DNA from: Protofrankia sp963555915
GTDB lineage: Bacteria; Actinomycetota; Actinomycetes; Frankiales; Frankiaceae
NCBI RefSeq assembly: GCF_963555915.1
Contig: NZ_CAUVXL010000253.1
Coordinates: 1 to 10,161 of the forward strand
Direction of reading: 5' to 3'
Length of the DNA: 10,161 nt
Shown: positions 1 to 4,874 of the stretch, piece after piece
Position numbering within the stretch: position 1 is the stretch's first letter
How the letters are laid out: each line of letters starts with the position of its first letter
The notes under the pieces: generated by a model
Databases searched by the model: none
Told to the model about the DNA's origin: nothing
What the model saw: only the letters and a program-made list of their open reading frames with translations
Made by a program: the position numbers and the translations under genes

Positions 1-160
1 CAATGGTGCCGGCGGTATGTGTGTAGAGGTTGCAGTGGCTGACGAGGGCGTCTTCGTCCGCGATTCGAAGAACCCGTCCGGGCCGATTCTGGCCTTCACC
101 GGCGGCGAGTGGGAGGCCTTCCTCGCGGGCGCCAGGGACGGCGAGTTCGACCGGGCCTGA
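1..160 (+). CDS. DUF397 domain protein, 3' end only
   Basis: The reading frame enters at base 2 and gives 52 residues before TGA at 158-160; the start lies outside the window. The visible part contains the typical DUF397 core: a 'CVEVA' strand, then 'VFVRDSKNPSGP', then 'FTGGEWEAFLAGARDGEFD', ending two residues later. DUF397 proteins are small actinobacterial proteins (about 60-80 aa), usually encoded next to a helix-turn-helix regulator of the XRE type and thought to act with it, as in the Streptomyces WhiJ/BldB-like systems. The partner, if present, would be upstream and out of view. The family call rests on the motif pattern and is strong; the biochemical role of the family is poorly defined. 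The first perfect hairpin downstream (306-344) may be its terminator. Confidence 0.88.
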   Translation, partial: NGAGGMCVEVAVADEGVFVRDSKNPSGPILAFTGGEWEAFLAGARDGEFDRA

Positions 161-305
161 CCGACCGGGATATTTGATCACAACGACGTTTGATCACCGC
201 AACGTTACCGATCACAGCTGCACCGCACGCCGTCATACTCTCTGAAGGTCTGAGAGTACCACGCTGGTTACCGAGTCACGATGAGTGCCGGTCACTATAG
301 GTGAT

Positions 306-344
306 GGTCGGGGTCGGACGGGCACCTACCGTCCGACCCCGACC
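306..344. terminator. Perfect 16-bp GC-rich stem-loop
   Basis: The arms GGTCGGGGTCGGACGG (306-321) and CCGTCCGACCCCGACC (329-344) are exactly complementary, with a 7-nt loop. There is no T-run after either arm. Such U-tract-less hairpins are commonly interpreted as terminators in high-GC actinomycetes. It lies 145 bp past the DUF397 stop, so it could end that transcript, although the distance is larger than usual. An alternative is a stable small-RNA or regulatory structure. The symmetry itself is seen directly; the function is inferred. Confidence 0.55.
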
Positions 345-520
345 GTCGCAGCAGCACCGTCGCACAGCAGCACCGGCTCGCAACCACCGTGCCACGCGAC
401 ATGACCGACGCGGCCACTGCGCGAGCACGTACGACGACACCGCGAAAAAGCCCTTGCGATCGGGCCGACGACAGCGCACTCTGTAGAAGTCAGGTCGGGT
501 CACAGTTCTTTCCCTGTTCC

Positions 521-646
521 CTTCCTGGTCAACATTGTCTTCCTGGTCAACATTGTCCTCTTGGTCAACATTGTCCTCCTGGTCAACATCGTCTTCCTGG
601 TCAAAGTTGCCTTCTTGATCAATGTTGACCTCGTGGTCAATGTTGG
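521..646. repeat. Seven 18-bp tandem repeats
   Basis: Seven consecutive units begin at 521, 539, 557, 575, 593, 611 and 629. Units 1 and 2 are identical (CTTCCTGGTCAACATTGT); units 3-5 differ at one to four places; units 6 and 7 have diverged most, with TCAATGTTG replacing TCAACATTG. Each unit has the core (T)GGTCAA or its variant TGATCAA. Because 18 is a multiple of three, the array is open in one frame on each strand over most of its length. On the minus strand it reads as a hexapeptide of the form T-M-L-T-(R/K)-(K/R). Unit 3 GGTCAACATTG (563-573) is exactly complementary to CAATGTTGACC (620-630), so the transcript could fold on itself. Possible roles are a protein-binding array (iteron-like spacing) or a neutral minisatellite. 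No replication gene is present. Confidence 0.9.
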
Positions 647-937
647 GTGAAGATTCCGATCATCTTGTCGGGTGCTGGTGCCCGCCGTCGCCGTAGGGAG
701 CGAAGCCGCTATGTACGCCATCGCCTGGGCAGAGGCCCGAAGGTCGGGGCGTGCCGGGCTCCCCCTGCATCCGAGCCTCAGATCCAGTCGGGTTGGTCGA
801 TCGCGCGCCGGCGGAACATAGGCGATCGATCGCTTCGCGGGCAGGGATTACCAACCCCACCGACCCGGGAGCCCCCTGATCCATCTCACGCCTGACGCAC
901 GCCAGGCTGGCTTTTCGTCGTCCTGTTTCCGCACAAC

Positions 938-944
938 GGGAGGT
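938..944 (+). promoter_or_regulatory. Strong ribosome binding site for small ORF
   Basis: GGGAGGT, continuing as GATC, is close to a full complement of the 16S rRNA 3' end and stands 7 nt before the GTG at 952. This site decides the start and is the main reason to believe that the 52-aa ORF is translated. Confidence 0.75.
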
Positions 945-951
945 GATCAGC

Positions 952-1110
952 GTGGCCACTGCCACGACCAACCTGCTCAACACCCCGCTTGAGGACCCGC
1001 GCGCCGAGCGGGTGCGCCGCAACTCTCTCGCGGCGTACGTCGACGGAAAGATCAGTTTTGCCCAAGCGAACTCCCGGGTCCGCAAGGCGATGGAACGGTT
1101 CGGGCCATGA
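952..1110 (+). CDS. Small hypothetical protein, 52 aa
   Basis: GTG start at 952, TGA at 1108-1110. I do not recognise a family. The protein is MATATTNLLN... at the N-terminus, followed by a charged, helix-prone section (residues about 15-49) with 'DPRAERVRRNSLAAYV', then 'DGKISFAQANSRVRKAMERFG'. It has no signal peptide, membrane segment or cysteine. The pattern of a short disordered N-terminus and two amphipathic helices would suit a small DNA- or protein-binding factor, but that is a guess. Codon use has the usual high GC at third positions, and the ribosome binding site is excellent. It stands alone: the region upstream is non-coding, and the next gene is convergent, ending only 60 bp away. 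Any promoter must lie in the repeat-containing region upstream. Confidence 0.7.
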   Translation: MATATTNLLNTPLEDPRAERVRRNSLAAYVDGKISFAQANSRVRKAMERFGP

Positions 1111-1170
1111 CCGCCCGCCAACCTGGCCCAGGATGCCCTCCGGTGGCCCGCAACCCTTCAACTGCGAGGC

Positions 1171-2112
1171 TCAGACCAGGTGTAGGTACCGCTCGCTGAT
1201 ACCGACGGATATGCGCTGACCCCAGGCCAGCGTCAACGTGTCCGTCTCGATGCCGTCGCCGAAGACGACCATCCGCTCGGACTCGGCCAGGAGCTCAAGC
1301 CGTGCCGAACCGTTGATCATCCCTTCGGTACGGCTCGTGCCGGTAGCGGGTGACGGCCACGCCTCCCGGACAAACCACACCAACACCCGTGCCTCCGGGT
1401 TCGGCAGACCGATGCCACTGGCGCGTTCCTGCCACACCGATCGGCACCAGCCGGTGGAACCGGTCCCGGTCCCGACGAGCAGACCCGACGATGCCTGTCG
1501 CTCGGTGCTCTGACCGTCAGGGCCGGGAGCCCGCAGCACATAGCGCGCAGTCTGGTGCCCGCTGTCCCCGACGTAGAGCTCGTTGAGGGCCACCAGTCGC
1601 TGACCGTCGTCGAGCACAGCTTCCGCCATGGTCAACCGCATGATCACGTCATCTGCGGCGGTGCCGTCGCGGCCTCGGCGCGCCGCACCGGAGCTGTCCG
1701 CCTCGATCTGGCGCAGCAGCCCGCCGATGTCCCGCGGCCGGTGTCGGACCAGGACGCCGGGGTTACGACCCGGTTCAGGGTTGACGCCCACCACCGGCTG
1801 GGTCTCGACGTATTTCGCCACGTTGGCGACCAGGCCATCCTGGCCGACGCAGACGATGATGTCGTCCGCGGCAAACATGAATCGGTCGAGGTCGCGACGT
1901 TCGACCTCCCCCCGCCGCCAGTCCGGCGGGATGGCTGCCGCGACCGCCCGACGGGCATCCCGATGGGCCGCGTGGCGTGCCTCGACCTCGACCAGGTCGC
2001 GGTCCCTGTTGGCAAGGAAGAACGCGGCCTGGCCCCGGGTGCCGTGGCGGTCGAGCAGTTCGGCGTATTCGGTACGGCGGTAGACGACCACCACCCGGGG
2101 CGCGAGGGTCAT
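1171..2112 (-). CDS. NAD-kinase-like protein (divergent GGDG motif)
   Basis: Predicted cytosolic 313-aa protein of the NAD/diacylglycerol-kinase-like fold (PF01513 type). NAD kinases phosphorylate NAD+ to NADP+ using ATP or polyphosphate. Family landmarks appear in the right order: G-Q-D-G at residues 90-93 in place of the usual GGDG, keeping the Asp; a 'VGVNPEPGRNPGVL' loop at 108-121, where NAD kinases have a GIN..GxxGFL-like segment; N-E-L-Y-V-G at 177-182, matching the NE/D motif; and 'TGTGSTGW' at 215-222, matching the TPTGST loop. A late 'VFGDGIETDTLTL' (283-295) matches the C-terminal strand region. The ATG overlaps the stop of the SPFH gene as ATGA, indicating translational coupling. 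The general housekeeping NAD kinase is normally encoded elsewhere, so this is probably a second, specialised paralogue. It may phosphorylate NAD(H), another substrate, or only bind nucleotides. The family call is confident; the activity is not. Confidence 0.85.
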   Translation of the reverse strand: MTLAPRVVVVYRRTEYAELLDRHGTRGQAAFFLANRDRDLVEVEARHAAHRDARRAVAAAIPPDWRRGEVERRDLDRFMFAADDIIVCVGQDGLVANVAKYVETQPVVGVNPEPGRNPGVLVRHRPRDIGGLLRQIEADSSGAARRGRDGTAADDVIMRLTMAEAVLDDGQRLVALNELYVGDSGHQTARYVLRAPGPDGQSTERQASSGLLVGTGTGSTGWCRSVWQERASGIGLPNPEARVLVWFVREAWPSPATGTSRTEGMINGSARLELLAESERMVVFGDGIETDTLTLAWGQRISVGISERYLHLV

Positions 2113-3188
2113 CGCCAGTTCCCATCGTCCACCGACGCCGGTGCCGCCGGCCCGCCTGAGCCAGCCGGGAGCGGTTGTGCGACAACTGGCACGGCCGATC
2201 CGGCGAGTCTGGCGACGAGGGCGGTGAGCAGGTCCGGAGTTATCGTCAACGTGTTTATGCCGGGCAGGTTCCCCGCGAGGTCCCGAACGGCCAGGGCAAT
2301 CACAGCCGACCGGTCGAGGTCCCGCAGAGCGGCGACGCGCGCGGTGTCCGCCTCACCCTGGGCCGCGCCGACCAACCGGGTGGCATCGGCCGTGGCAGCC
2401 GCGCTGACCCGGGTCCGCTCGGCCTCGCTATCAGCGGCAATGCGTTCCGCCGCTGCTTTCTGGGTGACCCGCAGGTTGTCGTTGGCACCCCGCTGGGTGA
2501 TGAGCTGCTCCTCTCGACGGGCCAGCTCGATCTTGTTCTGCATCTCGTTCTCGGCAATCCGGCGTTCCTGCTCGACAGCTACCACTCGACGGCCGTAGGT
2601 CGCACGATCAGCATCGGTCTGGACCTGTTCTCGGGTGGGCGTCCGCAACGCCTTCTCCATGTCCGTCTCCGGTCGTACGGCAACGACTCGGACGCCCACG
2701 ACCGCGATTCCGGTTTCGGTGAGTCTCGGATCGCCGACGAGACCGTCGAGAATGCGCGCTCGCACGGCCGGGACCCCGCTGACCAGCGCATCCGTCATGA
2801 CCGTACGAGCGAGCAGCTCGAAGGCGTGTTGCTGGGCGGTCTCGGTGATCAGGCCAGCGAGCTGCTCGAGCGGAGCGGCTCGCCAGGTGCCGGATTCAGG
2901 ATCGATTCCGAAGTCCAGACGGCTCGCCGCGACGGCCGGGTCGGCGATCCGGAAGGTCACCGTCGCCTGCACCGCGATGTCCTGGAAGTCACGGGTAGGC
3001 GCGTGGAACAGCAGCGGTAACTCCCGGTCGTCCAGCGGGATCTCGCTGATCACGGCCGTCCGCGGGCGGTACCAGAAAGTCTGGCCGATCCCCTCGTGGA
3101 CTACCCGTCCGCGGCGCAGGTGCTGGATGTGCGCGGTAGGTGTGCCACGCAGGTGACGGAGAAACAGCACCTTCGATATGTCAGCCAC
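2109..3188 (-). CDS. SPFH/band-7 domain coiled-coil protein
   Basis: 359 aa starting at GTG (3186-3188), with GAGGAGG (3196-3202) 7 nt ahead. Residues about 20-205 look like an SPFH/prohibitin (band 7) domain: beta-rich, including 'DFQDIAVQATVTFRIADP' and a later 'TGIAVVGVRVVAVRPETDM'. Residues about 185-290 form a long charged, Ala/Glu/Arg-rich coiled coil, typical of flotillin-like proteins that assemble into rings or scaffolds. A more neutral helical tail with 'LTITPDLLTALVARLAG' (314-330) and a Pro/Gly-rich end follow. Unlike classical flotillins and stomatins it has no N-terminal membrane hairpin or transmembrane helix, so it is probably cytosolic or peripherally attached. Its stop overlaps the start of the NAD-kinase-like gene (ATGA), so the two products are likely made together and may interact. 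It is divergent from the NrtR gene, with a shared palindromic operator. The family call is good; the role is unknown. Confidence 0.85.
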   Translation of the reverse strand: MADISKVLFLRHLRGTPTAHIQHLRRGRVVHEGIGQTFWYRPRTAVISEIPLDDRELPLLFHAPTRDFQDIAVQATVTFRIADPAVAASRLDFGIDPESGTWRAAPLEQLAGLITETAQQHAFELLARTVMTDALVSGVPAVRARILDGLVGDPRLTETGIAVVGVRVVAVRPETDMEKALRTPTREQVQTDADRATYGRRVVAVEQERRIAENEMQNKIELARREEQLITQRGANDNLRVTQKAAAERIAADSEAERTRVSAAATADATRLVGAAQGEADTARVAALRDLDRSAVIALAVRDLAGNLPGINTLTITPDLLTALVARLAGSAVPVVAQPLPAGSGGPAAPASVDDGNWR

Positions 3189-3195
3189 CGTCGCG

Positions 3196-3202
3196 CCTCC
3201 TC
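3196..3202 (-). promoter_or_regulatory. Ribosome binding site of SPFH gene
   Basis: Read on the minus strand, this is GAGGAGG, 7 nt upstream of the GTG at 3188. It supports that start codon for the SPFH protein over later in-frame starts. Confidence 0.7.
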
Positions 3203-3204
3203 GC

Positions 3205-3233
3205 TTGCTTGTTATCGTCTGTTCGACGATAAC
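3205..3233 (+). promoter_or_regulatory. Candidate promoter for the NrtR gene
   Basis: TTGCTT (3205-3210) and GATAAC (3228-3233) are separated by 17 bp and resemble sigma-A-type -35 and -10 boxes. The start codon is 45 bp further on. The palindrome at 3211-3233 fills the spacer and -10 box exactly, so a bound repressor would block polymerase. On the opposite strand GTTATC (3211-3216) reads GATAAC as well, a possible -10 for the SPFH gene, but its -35 is poor. Confidence 0.4.
3211..3233. promoter_or_regulatory. Palindromic operator, probable NrtR box
   Basis: GTTATCGTC (3211-3219), five spacer bases TGTTC, then GACGATAAC (3225-3233) form a perfect 9-bp inverted repeat. Its centre reads GTC-N5-GAC, which is GT-N7-AC, the core described for NrtR-family operators. 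It lies between the divergent SPFH and NrtR start codons, 22 bp from the first and 44 bp from the second, the expected site for autoregulation and co-regulation. The symmetry is seen directly; assignment to NrtR rests on location and the family's known core, not on binding data. Confidence 0.75.
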
Positions 3234-3277
3234 TGGTTGGGCGAGTTTTCGTCAACCTGACGAGATAGGCTGAATGA

Positions 3278-4009
3278 GTGGCTACTGAAAGTACCCAGGA
3301 CTACTACTCCCTGTTTGCGGTGACGGTCGACCTGAGCATCTTGACGGTCCGCCAGGACGTGCTGTGCGCGCTCGTGGTGGAGCGTGGCATCGAGCCCTAC
3401 CGCGGACAGTGGGCGCTACCCGGAGGCTTCGTTCGTCCCGATGAGGATCTGGCGGTCGCCGCCCGCCGGGAGCTCAACGAGGAAACCGGTCTTGCGAACC
3501 TACCCGGGCACCTTGAGCAGCTGGCCACCTACGGTGCACCTGGCCGTGACCCGCGGACACGCGTGATCACTGTTGCCTATCTCGCCATGGCCCCCGACCT
3601 GCCGGTGCCGGTGGCGGGAACAGACGCGACGGCTTCCCGGTGGGCACCAGTGGACGAACTGCTCGCCAGCGACGACTCACTCGCCTTCGACCACGGGCGC
3701 ATCCTGGCTGACGGGGTGGAGCGGGCCCGCGCAAAGATCGAATATACGCCGCTGGCAACGGCGTTCTGCCCGCCCGAATTCACCGTGGCGGATCTTCGTC
3801 AGATCTACGAAACGGTATGGGGCGTCCGGCTCGACCCACGCAATTTCCACCGCAAGGTAACAGGCACCCCGGGCTTCCTGCTCCCGACAGGACGGACGAC
3901 CAAGCGCGACAGCGGCCGACCGGCCGAGCTCTTCCGGTGTGGCCCGGCTGGCGTTCTGCACCCAGCCATGCTCCGCCCGACACCGGGTTCAACCCGAAAC
4001 GACAATTAA
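3278..4009 (+). CDS. nrtR: NrtR-type Nudix transcriptional regulator
   Basis: 243 aa; GTG start at 3278, TAA at 4007-4009. NrtR proteins control NAD metabolism genes: an N-terminal Nudix domain senses ADP-ribose-type metabolites and a C-terminal winged helix binds DNA. Here the Nudix box is complete: G50, E56, R64-E65-L66, E68-E69, G71-L72 (pattern GX5EX7REUXEEXGU). Many characterised NrtR regulators have lost catalysis, so an intact box leaves hydrolysis possible. The C-terminal part shows the NrtR winged-helix pattern: 'FTVADLRQIYETVWG' (168-182), 'DPRNFHRKV' (186-194), and 'RPAELFRC' (214-221). The last 20 residues or so are a low-complexity tail. The start is supported by alignment of the N-terminus to the Nudix fold; the ribosome binding site is weak. 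An ATG at 3274 opens only a four-codon frame. It probably represses itself and the divergent SPFH/NAD-kinase-like pair through the palindrome at 3211-3233. Confidence 0.9.
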   Translation: MATESTQDYYSLFAVTVDLSILTVRQDVLCALVVERGIEPYRGQWALPGGFVRPDEDLAVAARRELNEETGLANLPGHLEQLATYGAPGRDPRTRVITVAYLAMAPDLPVPVAGTDATASRWAPVDELLASDDSLAFDHGRILADGVERARAKIEYTPLATAFCPPEFTVADLRQIYETVWGVRLDPRNFHRKVTGTPGFLLPTGRTTKRDSGRPAELFRCGPAGVLHPAMLRPTPGSTRNDN

Positions 4010-4053
4010 GAGCGTCCGGCAATAGGGACGCGGCGGCGCGGGGCCGGGCGCTC
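4010..4053 (+). terminator. Hairpin after NrtR gene
   Basis: The arms GAGCGTCCGGC (4010-4020) and GCCGGGCGCTC (4043-4053) pair over 11 positions, including one G-T wobble, with a 22-nt loop. It begins one base after the NrtR stop codon and is followed by TAAAG rather than a T-run. Position and strength fit a U-tract-less terminator. Confidence 0.55.
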
Positions 4054-4071
4054 TAAAGGCGGGCTAGCTAG

Positions 4072-4123
4072 GGTGGCCGGCAGCCCGGGTGATCGGGGGG
4101 GTGAACCCGAACAGCCGGCCACC
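4072..4123. terminator. Second hairpin, perfect 10-bp stem
   Basis: GGTGGCCGGC (4072-4081) pairs perfectly with GCCGGCCACC (4114-4123). Inside the loop CGGGT (4086-4090) pairs with ACCCG (4105-4109), giving a long interrupted stem around a G-rich tip. It lies between the NrtR gene and the convergent RHH gene. It may therefore terminate either transcript, or act as a back-up for the hairpin at 4010-4053. Confidence 0.5.
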
Positions 4124-4280
4124 TCTCACTCTGCGGTCTGGGCAGTGAAAACACGGAACGGAATCGCCGCGGACCGGCCGGTGGTGTGACCGCGGTGACG
4201 AACTCGCCCGTCCGGCACCCATCGACCCGGGCTGGGCTGGTACGTCACCGCTCGACGCCGGACCCTGGCGGGAACAACGG

Positions 4281-4613
4281 CTACCGGACGGACTCACGGC
4301 CGTACAGGGCTGGCCGCGACGATTCCATGGCTTCCGGTAGAAGCCCGAGCGCGACGGCTGTCATGTGATGGAAATCGATTAGCGACGCCATCGGCTCCTG
4401 CCGCATCAGGGCCTGCGTAATATAGGCTGAGAGCCCCTGGACTCCAACACGGCTCACCAGATGCTCCACCAGATCAACGGGAAGCGTCACCGGCACTACC
4501 TGGTAGGGGCCACCCACTCCGTCCGAATACACGTTGTGCCACCCCCGCATGTCGCTTGCGGCCGTTGCCTCACGTCTCAGCGCCTCACGTCTCAACGCCT
4601 GGCTACGGTCCAT
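4281..4613 (-). CDS. Ribbon-helix-helix (CopG-like) protein
   Basis: 110 aa; ATG at 4611-4613, TAG at 4281-4283. Residues about 38-72 fit a ribbon-helix-helix DNA-binding fold: a strand 'YQVVPVTLP', helix 'VDLVEHLVSRVG', and helix 'GLSAYITQALMRQ'. This arrangement is common in CopG/ParD/MetJ-like repressors and antitoxins. The C-terminal part (about 73-110) could be a partner-binding tail. No toxin-like ORF is adjacent, so it is an orphan. The first 20 residues are encoded by two tandem 15-bp repeats (LRREA twice). There is no clear ribosome binding site before Met1, and Met22 (4548-4550) is an alternative start. Codon use is less GC-biased than in neighbours, and the upstream DNA is AT-richer, which hints at acquisition by transfer. 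That it is a gene is likely; the RHH call is by pattern. Confidence 0.65.
   Translation of the reverse strand: MDRSQALRREALRREATAASDMRGWHNVYSDGVGGPYQVVPVTLPVDLVEHLVSRVGVQGLSAYITQALMRQEPMASLIDFHHMTAVALGLLPEAMESSRPALYGRESVR
4567..4596. repeat. 15-bp tandem duplication in RHH gene
   Basis: GCCTCACGTCTCA occurs at 4567-4579 and again at 4582-4594, so the 15-bp period is duplicated in tandem, with the second period one base different. On the minus strand it encodes LRREA-LRREA near the N-terminus of the RHH protein. The in-frame length means the duplication lengthens the protein without disrupting it. Confidence 0.85.
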
Positions 4614-4777
4614 CCCAATTACAGATGGTTACCAAAACATACCCACGAGAACAACCATACTCGGATAATCCGTACATACAATAGTCGACGACAACAGATT
4701 TTCCCCCTGGTCGGGCAACTAACGTGCCACGCCAGCAAATATCGACAATAAAAACACAACGGCACCCACCGGTGTGA
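4614..4777. other. AT-richer intergenic stretch
   Basis: This stretch is clearly less GC-rich than the rest of the window and includes runs such as ATAAAAACA near 4748-4756. It lies upstream of the RHH gene and downstream of the membrane-protein gene, both on the minus strand, so it should contain the RHH promoter. On the minus strand TTGTAT and TATGGT, about 16 bp apart around 4650-4680, are a weak candidate pair. I see no gene or RNA here. Confidence 0.4.
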
Positions 4778-4831
4778 TGTCGCCCAGCTGTATCGCCCCC
4801 AGCTGTGTCGTCGAGTTGTGTCGCCCAGCTG
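4778..4831. repeat. Degenerate 13-bp tandem repeats
   Basis: The units are TGTCGCCCAGCTG (4778-4790), TATCGCCCCCAGCTG (4791-4805, two bases longer), TGTCGTCGAGTTG (4806-4818) and TGTCGCCCAGCTG (4819-4831), followed by a decayed half unit GGTCG. They begin 43 bp past the stop of the membrane-protein gene, on its downstream side. Most units contain CAGCTG, a 6-bp palindrome. The function is unknown; a remnant minisatellite is the simplest reading. Confidence 0.75.
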
Positions 4832-4874
4832 GGTCGTATACCGGTCTGCCAGCCAATCAGCCCAGGTCGGGTTC

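Larger units (their letters stand above)
161..951. other. Long intergenic region, no convincing gene
   Basis: About 790 bp with several open frames on both strands, but none has a good ribosome binding site, a recognisable domain or a plausible composition; their translations are Arg/Pro/Ser-rich, as expected of random high-GC DNA. What it does hold: two copies of TTTGATCAC (173-181 and 189-197, 16 bp apart) with a weaker third GATCAC at 210-215; a perfect 16-bp inverted repeat at 306-344; and an 18-bp tandem repeat array at 521-646. The last part (about 650-930) shows only short palindromes such as GCGATCGATCGC near 821-832. The region could carry a regulatory RNA or promoter elements for the small gene at 952, but none can be identified from sequence alone. 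Confidence 0.6.

Noticed and set aside
521..646. CRISPR array
   Set aside because: The 18-bp units abut directly with no spacers, and no cas genes are present.
500..721. Minus-strand 73-codon frame through the 18-bp repeats as a real repeat protein
   Set aside because: There is no convincing ribosome binding site and the non-repeat parts look random; kept only as a possibility within the repeat finding.
660..1121. Minus-strand 153-codon open frame
   Set aside because: It is antisense to the small gene with a strong ribosome binding site, with random-looking composition and no domain.
2239..2247. Second copy of the operator half-site GTTATCGTC
   Set aside because: The other half is absent and it lies inside the SPFH coding sequence, where it encodes part of 'LTIT'; probably chance.
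1555..2598. Long plus-strand open frame (347 codons) across the NAD-kinase-like and SPFH genes
   Set aside because: It is antisense to two recognisable genes, spans their junction and has no domain; high GC leaves such frames open by chance.
3274..3288. Four-codon ATG frame overlapping the NrtR start
   Set aside because: Too short to assess, with no ribosome binding site; most likely coincidence.
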